NCBI GenBank assembly: GCA_003224085.1
Contig: QHYK01000052.1
Coordinates: forward strand, 1 to 64,000
Source: Acidobacteriota bacterium
Lineage (GTDB): Bacteria > Acidobacteriota > Terriglobia > Acidiferrales > UBA7541
Reading direction: 5' to 3'
Length of the DNA stretch: 64,000 nt
Positions 36,039 through 43,677 of the stretch are shown here, in pieces (positions within the stretch are counted from its first letter, which is position 1; every line of letters begins with the position of its first letter). The position numbers and the translations under genes are program-made. Below the pieces are notes generated by a model, which was given only the letters and a program-made list of their open reading frames with translations, had not been told where the DNA came from and did not search any database.

Positions 36039-36473
36039 CTAGCGAACCCGCCCCTGCAGGTTGCCGTACCGCCCGCGCACCCGGCCAAACTGTTCCAGTT
36101 TGACCTGGATGGTCGACTGAAGGAGCCGCAACTGCACGAGCAGCTCCTTCGCCACCGCGGGCGATTCTGAAATTCGGACGAGCGGCGGAAGCACATCCGC
36201 CAGTTCGAGATTGAGCGTACGAAGAGACGAAACCAGCTTTTGGACCGCCGGAGACTGGGGATCCGCCAGGGCCCTCGAGTCATTGCACTGCTCTCTGAGA
36301 GCTCTCCAATTCAGCTCCACAAACGGATGCTTTTTGGTGACTTCCTTGACGACCTCCTCGGTAATGCGCGCACGCTGCCCCAGGCGCGCCAAATGCAGTT
36401 GCTGCACTTTTTCGCCGCGACGCACGTTGTGCACCAGGTAGAACGAATTCCCTTTGCGGCGAACAAAAGCCAT
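36039..36473 (-). CDS. Unknown protein, first gene of the Clp-like ATPase operon
   Basis: A protein of 144 residues. The N-terminus (FVRRKGNSFYLVHNVRRG) has alternating strand-forming residues; the C-terminal half is helical and Leu/Val-rich (AKELLVQLRLLQSTIQVKLEQFG), possibly a coiled coil. I recognise no family. It lies nine bases before the ATPase gene, so it is probably co-expressed, and could be an adaptor or substrate-binding partner for ATPases that lack their own N-domain. That role is inference from position only. Confidence 0.6.
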   Translation of the reverse strand: MAFVRRKGNSFYLVHNVRRGEKVQQLHLARLGQRARITEEVVKEVTKKHPFVELNWRALREQCNDSRALADPQSPAVQKLVSSLRTLNLELADVLPPLVRISESPAVAKELLVQLRLLQSTIQVKLEQFGRVRGRYGNLQGRVR

Positions 36474-36503
36474 GACCTTACTTCACCTCAGGCTCATTCC
36501 ATT

Positions 36504-36537
36504 GGCGTAGTGTAATCAGCTTCCACTACGCCTGCAA
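36504..36537 (-). promoter_or_regulatory. Sigma70-like promoter overlapped by a 9-bp perfect inverted repeat
   Basis: On the minus strand TTGCAG (36532-36537) and TACACT (36509-36514) are 17 bases apart, with the start expected near 36502, about 30 bases before the ATG at 36473. The inverted repeat GGCGTAGTG (36504-36512) and CACTACGCC (36524-36532), with an 11-base centre, covers the -10 and the spacer. It looks like a repressor operator. The rest of 36538-36868 is AT-richer and shows no gene; it must also hold the promoter of the plus-strand gene at 36869. Confidence 0.5.
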
Positions 36538-36868
36538 TATTAGACACAGAATTTCGCGAAAAGTTGCAGCCTATTAGTAACGCCTTCACCTTAAACATGC
36601 TTGCGGTTATCACCCCCATTAAATTTCTTTCTTATTTCCATCCATTTCCCCGCATCATTCGTTGATCTCCCGCAACCGCGTGCCTTTTTGCATGGCGCGA
36701 ATTAGATGGTGCATGAAATACCGTCCGATTCTCCTTTTATTCGCAACTACCTATTCATTTTCATTAAACCTGGCCGCGCCACTTTTCTCTTGTTCTTCCG
36801 CGTGCCCGCTCCTACCATGACGCATTCTCTGTTTTGAGTGCGACTGGACTCGGGAGTTACATCAAGAA

Positions 36869-37213
36869 ATGTCTTGGGACGCCGTCTATCGTCTCGTGCA
36901 ACGAATTCCTCGCGGAAAGGTTCTAACTTATGGAGGGGTGGCTAGGCTTCTGCGCTTGCCCGGCGGCGCCCGCACGGCCGGACGTGCCATGGCCGCCACT
37001 CCGTCCGGAAAAGGCATTCCCTGGCACCGCGTGATCGGCGACCGCGGAAAAATCCTGATTCGTGGCCCACACGCCTTGCTCCAAAGAAAGCTCCTTGAAA
37101 GCGAAGGCGTCTCGATCGTCGAATTTCGCGTAAACCTGAAGCGCCACCTTTGGCGACCGCGCAAGACAACTGCTCTGAAAGACAAGAGACCTCGCAAACG
37201 TACTCCAAAGTGA
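36869..37213 (+). CDS. Alkyltransferase-like (ATL) DNA-repair protein
   Basis: A protein of 114 residues with the DNA-binding domain of O6-alkylguanine-DNA alkyltransferases: VYRLVQRIPRGKVLTYGGVA, then GRAMAATPSGKGIPWHRVIG. The active-site motif PCHRV is PWHRV at 51-55, so the acceptor cysteine is replaced by tryptophan. Such ATL proteins bind O6-alkylguanine without repairing it and channel the lesion into nucleotide excision repair. The C-terminus is very basic. It begins after GGGAG and is divergent from the Clp-like operon. Confidence 0.88.
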   Translation: MSWDAVYRLVQRIPRGKVLTYGGVARLLRLPGGARTAGRAMAATPSGKGIPWHRVIGDRGKILIRGPHALLQRKLLESEGVSIVEFRVNLKRHLWRPRKTTALKDKRPRKRTPK

Positions 37214-37315
37214 CGCGGGGCCGGCTTTCTTGCCTGCCTGCGTGAGCCGTAGAGCCGTATGCGGTATGCTATAAGCCCAGCTTCCAATCGCGCCTCTTTT
37301 CGCGGGGCAAGAAAA

Positions 37316-38236
37316 ATGGCCAATGCCATCCTTCAAGTGGAGAATCTCGTCAAGCACTACGGCGACGTGCACGCCGTGCGCGGAGTCAGCTTCAGCGTAG
37401 AGGAAGGCGAAGTTTTCGGTCTGCTGGGTCCTAACGGAGCCGGAAAAACCACCACCGTCGAAATCCTCGAAGGCTTGCGCACGCTCGACTCCGGCCGCGT
37501 TTCCGTTTGCGGGCTGGATCCCGAGCGCGATTCCGATGCGCTAAAGCAGGAAATCGGCGCCTCGCTGCAGGCTACCTCCCTGCCCGACAAAATTCGCGTG
37601 ATCGAAGCCATCCGGCTTTTTGCGAGCTTTTACAAAAGGCACCGGGACCCGCAAGAGTTGCTGAAACGTTTCGGCCTGGATGACAAGAAAAATTCTTTTT
37701 ACAGCCAGCTTTCCGGGGGACAAAAGCAGCGCCTCGCGGTTGCCATGGCTTTGGTGAACGATCCGCGAGTCTGCTTCCTCGACGAGCCCACGGCTGGCCT
37801 GGACCCGCAGGTGAGGCGCGAGATCTACGACGTAATCGAGGAGCTGCGCCGCGAGAAGAAAACCGTTCTACTGACCACGCATTACATCGAAGAAGCCGAG
37901 CGGCTGTGCGATCGCGTCGCCATCGTCGATCACGGTGTGGTGATCGCTCTGGGCACTCCGCGCGAACTGAAAGCTCGGTCCGGCGGTACGACGCGTATCG
38001 AAGCGCGCCTATCCAAGACCGAATCCAACGGAACAATGAAAAGTCTTGAAGGCGTCGTGGATGTTCGCGAGGTGGATGACACTTACGTCCTGCATTCGAA
38101 GCGGCCACCCCAAACGATCGTCTCCCTGGTCAAGCACCTGGAAGCTCAGGGCAATGAACTGGTCAGCCTGGAAATTGCCACACCTTCCCTGGAGGATGTG
38201 TTCATCGAACTCACTGGAAGGAGGCTACGCGATTGA
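37316..38236 (+). CDS. ABC transporter ATP-binding protein (ABC-2 exporter)
   Basis: A protein of 306 residues. Walker A GPNGAGKTT, Q-loop region, signature LSGGQKQRLAVAMAL, Walker B VCFLDEPTAGLDP and switch His in LLTTHYIEEAERL are intact. The C-terminal extension (LVSLEIATPSLEDVFIELTGRRL) is typical of drug/lipid-type ABC-2 ATPases. The ATG at 37316 fits the family (ILQVENLVKHYGDVHAVRG). Its stop codon overlaps the start of the permease gene, so the two form one transporter of unknown substrate. Confidence 0.93.
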   Translation: MANAILQVENLVKHYGDVHAVRGVSFSVEEGEVFGLLGPNGAGKTTTVEILEGLRTLDSGRVSVCGLDPERDSDALKQEIGASLQATSLPDKIRVIEAIRLFASFYKRHRDPQELLKRFGLDDKKNSFYSQLSGGQKQRLAVAMALVNDPRVCFLDEPTAGLDPQVRREIYDVIEELRREKKTVLLTTHYIEEAERLCDRVAIVDHGVVIALGTPRELKARSGGTTRIEARLSKTESNGTMKSLEGVVDVREVDDTYVLHSKRPPQTIVSLVKHLEAQGNELVSLEIATPSLEDVFIELTGRRLRD

Positions 38237-39192
38237 AAAACTTCGCCGCCCTCACGCGCATGCGCGTTCAGCTTGCGTTTCGCAACAAAATGTTTTTCTT
38301 TTTCGTGATCGTCATGCCCCTGGTGTTCTTTTTTCTTTACGCCGGCGTTTTCGCTAAGAGCGTGCCGCGCATCGTCAGCTTCTATCTCGGCCCGGTGCTG
38401 GCGTTCAACGTCATGGGCAGCTTCTGGGGGCTCAGCGCCACGCTGGTGATGTTTCGCGAGCAAGGAATTCTTCGCCGCTTTCACGTCGCGCCGGTGACCG
38501 CCAGCGATCTGCTGGCTTCGAGTATTGTTGCCAACTACGTTCTCACTCTGCCCACCGTTACGCTGGAATTGGTTCTTGCTCGCCTTATCTTTCACGTCCC
38601 AAGTATCGGGAATCCGATTTCTCTCTTCATCCTCCTCTCCATCGGCATCCTCTCATTTGGGTCGCTAGGCTTGGTCGTCGCCAGCGTCACCAATACCATG
38701 CAGGAAACCCAGGTGTTGAACCAGCTCCTTTGGCTTCCTTTGATTTTTCTTTCCGGGGCCACATTTCCACTCGCCTATTTGCCGCGCACCGTGCAGCGAT
38801 TCGGCTTGTTTCTTCCCGCAACTTATCTGGTGAACGGCCTCCAGCAGACGATTATTCACTCCGCCACGCTCTGGAGCCGCTACGTGGAGATCCTCTCGCT
38901 TGCCGTCTGGGCGTGTCTTACCTTCTTTCTCTCCGCGCAACTGTTCCGCTGGGAACCGGAAGCCAAAGTTCCGCGAAGAACCAAGATGCTGGTTGCGGCT
39001 ACGGCCATTCCCTTTCTCCTTCTGGGAATTGTGGAGAACGTGTCGGACCGCATTCTCCGGGAAGCCTACACCGCGTTCGAATCGTTCACCTCGGCACCAG
39101 CGACCCGGCGGCCTCCTTCTTTGAGCATGCCGGGAAAACCTGGAGAAGCGAGCAACCCTTCCCGCAGCAGTCAAAACCAAGCGAGGCAGTAG
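38233..39192 (+). CDS. ABC-2 type permease
   Basis: A protein of 319 residues starting with TTG that overlaps the ATPase stop (TTGA). About six membrane helices: one at 16-36, a pair around 50-75, then 100-125, 130-155, and the typical PLIFLSGATFPLAYLPRTVQ segment before a large loop and a last helix near 250. The C-terminal 50 residues are Pro/Ser-rich and soluble. It forms the channel of the exporter with the preceding gene. Substrate unknown; drugs or lipids are usual. Confidence 0.88.
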   Translation: MKNFAALTRMRVQLAFRNKMFFFFVIVMPLVFFFLYAGVFAKSVPRIVSFYLGPVLAFNVMGSFWGLSATLVMFREQGILRRFHVAPVTASDLLASSIVANYVLTLPTVTLELVLARLIFHVPSIGNPISLFILLSIGILSFGSLGLVVASVTNTMQETQVLNQLLWLPLIFLSGATFPLAYLPRTVQRFGLFLPATYLVNGLQQTIIHSATLWSRYVEILSLAVWACLTFFLSAQLFRWEPEAKVPRRTKMLVAATAIPFLLLGIVENVSDRILREAYTAFESFTSAPATRRPPSLSMPGKPGEASNPSRSSQNQARQ

Positions 39193-39318
39193 CCGCCAAT
39201 TTGGTTTCCGCGTTCTCTCCTCGCGCACCGCGAAGTTCGTTGACGCTCGCTCTCCCGTACCGTATTCTGAATTTTCCAGCCGCACCGCTTCGCGCGGCCT
39301 GATTCAAGGGGAACCATC

Positions 39319-40266
39319 ATGGCGATTCAACCCACGGAGAAAATCTGGCACAACGGAAAATGGATTAATTGGGACGACGCCACGCTGCACGTCCTTTCTC
39401 ACGTCGTGAGCTACGGCTCCGCCGTTTTCGAAGGCATCCGCTGCTATGAGACCAAGCAAGGTCCGGCCATTTTCCGTCTCCGCGAACACATGCAGCGGCT
39501 CATCAATTCCGCGCGCATTTACCGCATGGAGCTTCCCTACTCCGTGGACGAATTCTCGAACGTCGCCTGCGAACTCGTGCGCGTCAACAAAATGAATGCC
39601 TGCTACGTGAAGCCCATCGTTCTCCGCGGCTATGGCGACGTCGGCGTGAATCCTCTCAATTCTCCCATTGATTTCTACATGGCTTGTTGGAGCTGGGGCG
39701 CGTATCTTGGCCCTGACGCGCTTTCGAAAGGCGTGGATGTCGGCGTCAGCTCCTGGACGCGAATCGCGCCAAATACGCTGCCCGCCATGTCGAAAGCTGC
39801 TGCAAACTACATGAATTCGCAGCTCATCCGCATGGAAGCTTCGTTCAACGGCTTTACCGAGGGCATCGCCCTCGATTCCCACGGCCACGTCAGCGAAGGC
39901 TCGGGCATGAACATTTTCCTGGCGCACGACGGCACGCTCTATACGCCGCCCCTGGCCACCAGCATTCTTCCCGGGATCACCCGTGACGCGGTCATGAAGC
40001 TTGCCGAAGATCTCGGTATCTCGTGCAAGGAAGCCGTCATTCCGCGCGAAATGCTCTACATCGCCGATGAAGTGTTTTTTGTCGGCACCGCCGTGGAAGT
40101 CACGCCGATCCGTTCCGTCGACCACATTCAGGTGGGCAAAGGCATCGCGGGATCGCTCACGCGCAAACTGCAGGAGGAATTTTTCGCCATTACCAGCGGC
40201 ACCAAGCCCGATCGCCACAACTGGCTCATGCCGGTCGGCGCACCCGTCAGCGCCGCTTCGCGCTAG
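39319..40266 (+). CDS. ilvE: Branched-chain amino acid aminotransferase
   Basis: A protein of 315 residues of fold-type IV PLP aminotransferases. It interconverts Leu, Ile, Val and their 2-oxo acids. Seen: GSAVFEGIRCYET at the substrate loop, SKAAANYMNSQL, EGIALDSHGHVSEGSGMNIF and GITRDAVMKLAEDLG, with the order and spacing of IlvE. The PLP lysine is in the YVKPIVLRGYG to SKAAANY region (K in SKAAANY in this family). AAGGGG precedes the ATG. It appears to be a single gene. Confidence 0.93.
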   Translation: MAIQPTEKIWHNGKWINWDDATLHVLSHVVSYGSAVFEGIRCYETKQGPAIFRLREHMQRLINSARIYRMELPYSVDEFSNVACELVRVNKMNACYVKPIVLRGYGDVGVNPLNSPIDFYMACWSWGAYLGPDALSKGVDVGVSSWTRIAPNTLPAMSKAAANYMNSQLIRMEASFNGFTEGIALDSHGHVSEGSGMNIFLAHDGTLYTPPLATSILPGITRDAVMKLAEDLGISCKEAVIPREMLYIADEVFFVGTAVEVTPIRSVDHIQVGKGIAGSLTRKLQEEFFAITSGTKPDRHNWLMPVGAPVSAASR

Positions 40267-40356
40267 AGCAAGCGGCCACACCAATTTGGCTCTGGCGCTC
40301 TTGGCCCACTATGTTTTCTTTTGGATATGAGTGTGTTCAACTCTGGAGAGCAGGCC

Positions 40357-41169
40357 ATGTCCAAGCCCAACGCGGTTCGCATCGGCATCATCGGAGACTT
40401 TGAGCCGTCCTATCATTCGCATTTCGCGACCAACGCCGCGCTCTACGATGCCGCCACGAACCTGAACTTCCCGCTCATGGTGCGCTGGATCCCGACACCC
40501 TCGCTCGACAGCGCTGACGCGGCGAAAATCCTCAGCCGTTGGGACGGCCTGATCGCCGGACCCGGCAGTCCCTACAACAGCTTCACCGGAATGCTGCGCG
40601 GCATCGAATTTGCCCGCACGCACGATTGGCCCTTCACCGGAACTTGAGGGGGCTTCCAATATACTCTGTTAGAGTATGCGCGAAATGTTTTGAAGATTGC
40701 CGACGCGGACAGCGCGGAGAATAATTCCGGCTCGTCGCACTATGTGGTCGCGCCGCTTTCCTGCAGCTTGCCGAATCGCCGCGAGGGTGGTCCCAAGGCC
40801 TCCGGGGAGGAACGCCTGAAAATTCTTCCCGGCACTCGCCTCCATTCCATTTGCGGAAGCGAAGACGATTCGGAGCAGTATTACTGCAACTACGGCGTCA
40901 ACGAAGAATACGAAAAGCAATTCCAGGCCACCGGTCTTTGCGTAAGCGCCCGCGGCATGCAGGGTGAGAGTCGCGCCGTGGAGCTGCCCAATCATCGTTT
41001 CTTTATCGCCACGTTGTTCCAGCCGCAGCTTTCGTCGCGGCCCGAGGCGCCGCACCGCTTTTGGCTGGCATTCCTGCGCGCCGCCATGCAATTCCAAAAA
41101 GCGCGCGCCAGGCGCGGTACAAGTCGCGTCTCTCACGGCAAAGCGCGCGCCAAAACCGCCGCGGGATAG
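40357..41169 (+). CDS. CTP synthase amidotransferase-domain-like selenoprotein (UGA read as Sec at codon 97)
   Basis: A frame of 270 codons interrupted only by TGA at 40645-40647. Around it the protein reads WPFTGT-(TGA)-GGFQYTLLEYA, which matches the nucleophile elbow of class I glutamine amidotransferases as in CTP synthase PyrG (GICLGMQ), with TGA in place of the catalytic cysteine codon. The frame, conservation-like composition and codon use continue unchanged to 41169. A SECIS-like hairpin follows the TGA. I recall a database family named CTP synthase C-terminal region-related (seleno)protein, not checked here. The second half of the triad is altered: QFHPE of PyrG is LFQPQ (220-224), so ordinary glutaminase activity is unlikely. 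GGAG eight bases before ATG 40357 decides the start. The alternative is a nonsense mutation. Confidence 0.8.
40645..40677 (+). promoter_or_regulatory. SECIS-like element with in-frame UGA
   Basis: After TGA (40645-40647) come 19 bases, then loop TGTTA (40667-40671) closed by the 6-bp stem ATACTC/GAGTAT (40661-40666 and 40672-40677). Bacterial SECIS elements have a short apical stem, a small loop with G in one of its first two positions (here G then T), and lie about 16-37 bases after the UGA. All three conditions hold. SelB would bind it in the mRNA. Confidence 0.65.
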
Positions 41170-41248
41170 CGGAAATACCGAATCCTCTTCCCCGCGCGCT
41201 ACGCGTAAAATGATGCGCCCGATTGCACGGGCAAGAGGAGTTCCACTT

Positions 41249-42415
41249 GTGACCACACGCGCGCTGCTCGTCACTGCTTTCGCGTCTCTTTTCGCACTCT
41301 TGATTCGGTCGCCTCTGGCTCCCGCTCAGGAACATCGCCCGCGAGCGCGCGACCTTGGCATCCACCCCGGTGTCCACCAGCCCGGACCCCACAACGCCAT
41401 CACGGACGTCCCCGGCGTCCAGGTGGGCCAATTGACCATCGTCAAGGGCGAAAACATTCGAACCGGGGTTACGGCCATACTGCCGCATTCAGGAAACATC
41501 TTTCAGGACAAAGTAGCGGGCGCCGTCTTTGTTTACAACGCGTTTGGCAAGCTTCTCGGCTCAACACAGGTGGCCGAGCTCGGACAAATTGAAACACCCA
41601 TCGTTCTTACCAACACGCTCGGCGTCTGGGATGCGGCGGCAGCCGTCGCCAGTTGGACGCTGGCTCAGCCAGGAAACGAAGAAATAGGCAGCGTCAATCC
41701 CATTGTCGGCGAAACGAACGATGGCTGGCTCAACGATATCCGCGGATTCCACGTTGGAGCCGACGATGTCAAGCGCGCCTTACGCGAAGCTCGGGGCGGT
41801 CCGGTGGAGGAAGGCTCCGTGGGCGCAGGCGAAGGAACCGTCGCCTTCGGGTGGAAAGCCGGCATTGGAACAAGCTCGCGCCATCTTCCTGAAAAAGACG
41901 GAGGTTTCACCGTCGGAGTACTTGTCCAAGCGAATTTTGGAGGCCGGCTTACGATCGCGGGGGTTCCCGTCTGGAAGGATCTGCATCCTGCCGAGCCCCT
42001 GAGCCGCAATTCCCAATCGCAAGCTCGAAATCAGGCGGACGGCTCCTGCATGATCGTCGTCGCAACCGACGCGCCCCTGGATGCGCGTCAATTGCGCAGG
42101 CTGGCCGTTCGCGCCTTTCTCGGAATGGCGCGGACGGGGTCGACCGGAAGTAATGGCAGCGGCGATTTTGCCATCGCCTTTTCCACGACAAACCACATTC
42201 CCTTTGGCGCCTTGCGCGTTCCGGCGCTGTCTCTGCTCGGCGAAGATTCCCTTTCTCCTTTGTTCGAGGCTGTGGTGGATGCGACAGAAGAAGCCATCTA
42301 CAACTCGCTCTTGAAAGCGCAGACGGTGCGCGGACTCGATGGTCATGTTGCGGAAGCCATTCCCATCGATCGCTTGCGCGCACTCCTGAGCCCCGCCCAG
42401 TCTCCGGCTCATTGA
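41249..42415 (+). CDS. Secreted P1-family (DmpA-type) aminopeptidase
   Basis: A protein of 388 residues starting with GTG, preceded by AGAGGAG. A signal peptide of about 27 residues ends near APAQ. The mature part has TDVPGVQVGQLTI, NPIVGETNDGWLND and the autocleavage site: SNGSGDFAIAFST with nucleophile Ser304. DmpA-type enzymes cut themselves into alpha and beta chains before this serine and act as D- or beta-aminopeptidases. The frame is open further upstream but reads through the end of the preceding gene without sense. The substrate is unknown. Confidence 0.9.
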   Translation: MTTRALLVTAFASLFALLIRSPLAPAQEHRPRARDLGIHPGVHQPGPHNAITDVPGVQVGQLTIVKGENIRTGVTAILPHSGNIFQDKVAGAVFVYNAFGKLLGSTQVAELGQIETPIVLTNTLGVWDAAAAVASWTLAQPGNEEIGSVNPIVGETNDGWLNDIRGFHVGADDVKRALREARGGPVEEGSVGAGEGTVAFGWKAGIGTSSRHLPEKDGGFTVGVLVQANFGGRLTIAGVPVWKDLHPAEPLSRNSQSQARNQADGSCMIVVATDAPLDARQLRRLAVRAFLGMARTGSTGSNGSGDFAIAFSTTNHIPFGALRVPALSLLGEDSLSPLFEAVVDATEEAIYNSLLKAQTVRGLDGHVAEAIPIDRLRALLSPAQSPAH

Positions 42416-42853
42416 ACGCCAGCATCTACAACTCGTAGCCGGTCGCGGCCGGCGCCTGCCGTTCTTCGGCTACTTGATTTTCCTGTCTTGGTTCGGGGAA
42501 TTGACTTGCCAGCATGAATCCGCCTCCCTCCGGTTCCATATGTATCATGATGATTCACCCCCTGTTCCCATTCTCCATTGGATTCCTAAACTTTTTCGTC
42601 GTCACCCAGATCCCTTCGGCGACCTATTTCCCTTGCGCTGACGGGTCATGCTCCGAATTTCGAGTTTCGGATTTCGGTTTTCGAATTTCCATTTTCCCTT
42701 TTCCACCTTCCATTTTCCCCGTCTTCTTACTGCCAACTGTAAACGGTGAGCGGTCAACGCTTCCCCGGGACTGGCATTCGCCGCGGCATTACGGCTAGAA
42801 TGCACCCGTTCGAATCGTGCCCGTTTTCCTTCCCAGCTTGGGAGGAAGCCTCC
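42416..42853. other. Intergenic region before aquaporin gene
   Basis: This 438-base stretch holds no credible gene. Bases 42640-42720 are a low-complexity run built from related units (GAATTTCGAGTTTCGGATTT, then TCGGTTTTCGAATTTCC, then C/T-rich sequence). GGAGG with its inverse CCTCC at 42841-42853 directly precedes the aquaporin ATG, so the ribosome binding site lies in a small hairpin. Confidence 0.4.
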
Positions 42854-43540
42854 ATGTATAGCATGACGCAAAAACTCGTCGCGGAATTCATCGGCACGTT
42901 TGCCCTGATTTTCTTTGGAGCCGGCTCCATCTGCGCGGACCAATATTTGCGCAGCTCCGGCGGCCTCGGCCTTCTCGGCATTGCGCTCGCGCACGGCCTC
43001 GCCATCGGCATCATGGTTTCCGCCCTTGGCCACATTTCCGGCGGCCATTTTAACCCAGCGGTGACCATCGGCGTCTGGGTCACCAAGCGCATCAACACGG
43101 CCGAAACTTTGCTGTACTGGGCCGCTCAACTTATCGGCGGAACCGTTGCCGCGTTTATTTTGAAGGCCGTCATTCCCGATGACACCTGGCGCGCGGTGGC
43201 CCTGGGCACGCCCGAGCTCGCGCGAGATTTTCCCGTCGGAGCAGGAATGGCCCTTGAAGCGGTGGCCACTTTTTTCCTGGTCCTCGTTGTTTTTGCAACC
43301 GCGGTGGATGAAAGGGGCGCGTTCAAAGCCATCTCTGGCTTCGGCATCGGATTGACCATCACCATGGGAATCTTGACGGCTGGCCCGCTCACCGGCGCCG
43401 CTCTCAATCCCGCCCGCGCGTTCGGGCCGGCGCTGGCTGCGATGCACTGGGCTCATCACGGCGTTTACTGGATTGGCCCGCTTGCCGGAGGCTTCCTCGC
43501 CGGCCTTCTCTACGACACCCTGTATCTGAAAAAAGCTTGA
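42854..43540 (+). CDS. Aquaporin / MIP-family channel
   Basis: A protein of 228 residues with six membrane helices and both half-helix motifs: GGHFNPAVTIGV and GAALNPARAFGPAL. The helix-2 and loop residues look more like water channels (AqpZ type) than glycerol facilitators: the second motif is NPAR and there is no long glycerol-facilitator loop. GGAGG nine bases before ATG 42854. It should let water, and perhaps small neutral solutes, cross the inner membrane. Confidence 0.93.
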   Translation: MYSMTQKLVAEFIGTFALIFFGAGSICADQYLRSSGGLGLLGIALAHGLAIGIMVSALGHISGGHFNPAVTIGVWVTKRINTAETLLYWAAQLIGGTVAAFILKAVIPDDTWRAVALGTPELARDFPVGAGMALEAVATFFLVLVVFATAVDERGAFKAISGFGIGLTITMGILTAGPLTGAALNPARAFGPALAAMHWAHHGVYWIGPLAGGFLAGLLYDTLYLKKA

Positions 43541-43677
43541 CAGAGCTAACTCGCTACCCTCCGTACAGGTAACTACCGCGCAACCAGCCTGTCCGGCCGT
43601 CCTTGCCCGCCCTTCCGGCGGATGCTACCGTCGCTGAATAGCTGCACGAGCTCCACGTTTGCGGGGTTTACACACTT

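Noticed and set aside
36039-36473. Remnant of a transposase
   Set aside because: The N-terminal phrase faintly recalls some transposase N-termini, but the frame is intact, has a promoter and binding site, and is tightly linked to the ATPase gene.
40321-40647. Reading the first half of the Sec gene as a separate 108-residue protein
   Set aside because: It would end exactly before the catalytic residue of the fold, and the same frame continues with the rest of the domain, so a single gene with recoded TGA, or a recent nonsense mutation, explains it better.
42800-42830. tRNA-like TTCGAAT motif
   Set aside because: The flanking bases do not form a T-stem, and no anticodon or acceptor stem exists. 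No tRNA was found elsewhere either.
42602-43459. 285-codon minus-strand frame opposite the aquaporin gene
   Set aside because: Composition (Gly, Arg, Asp, His-rich) is that of a reverse-complement shadow; the aquaporin has both NPA motifs and a ribosome binding site.
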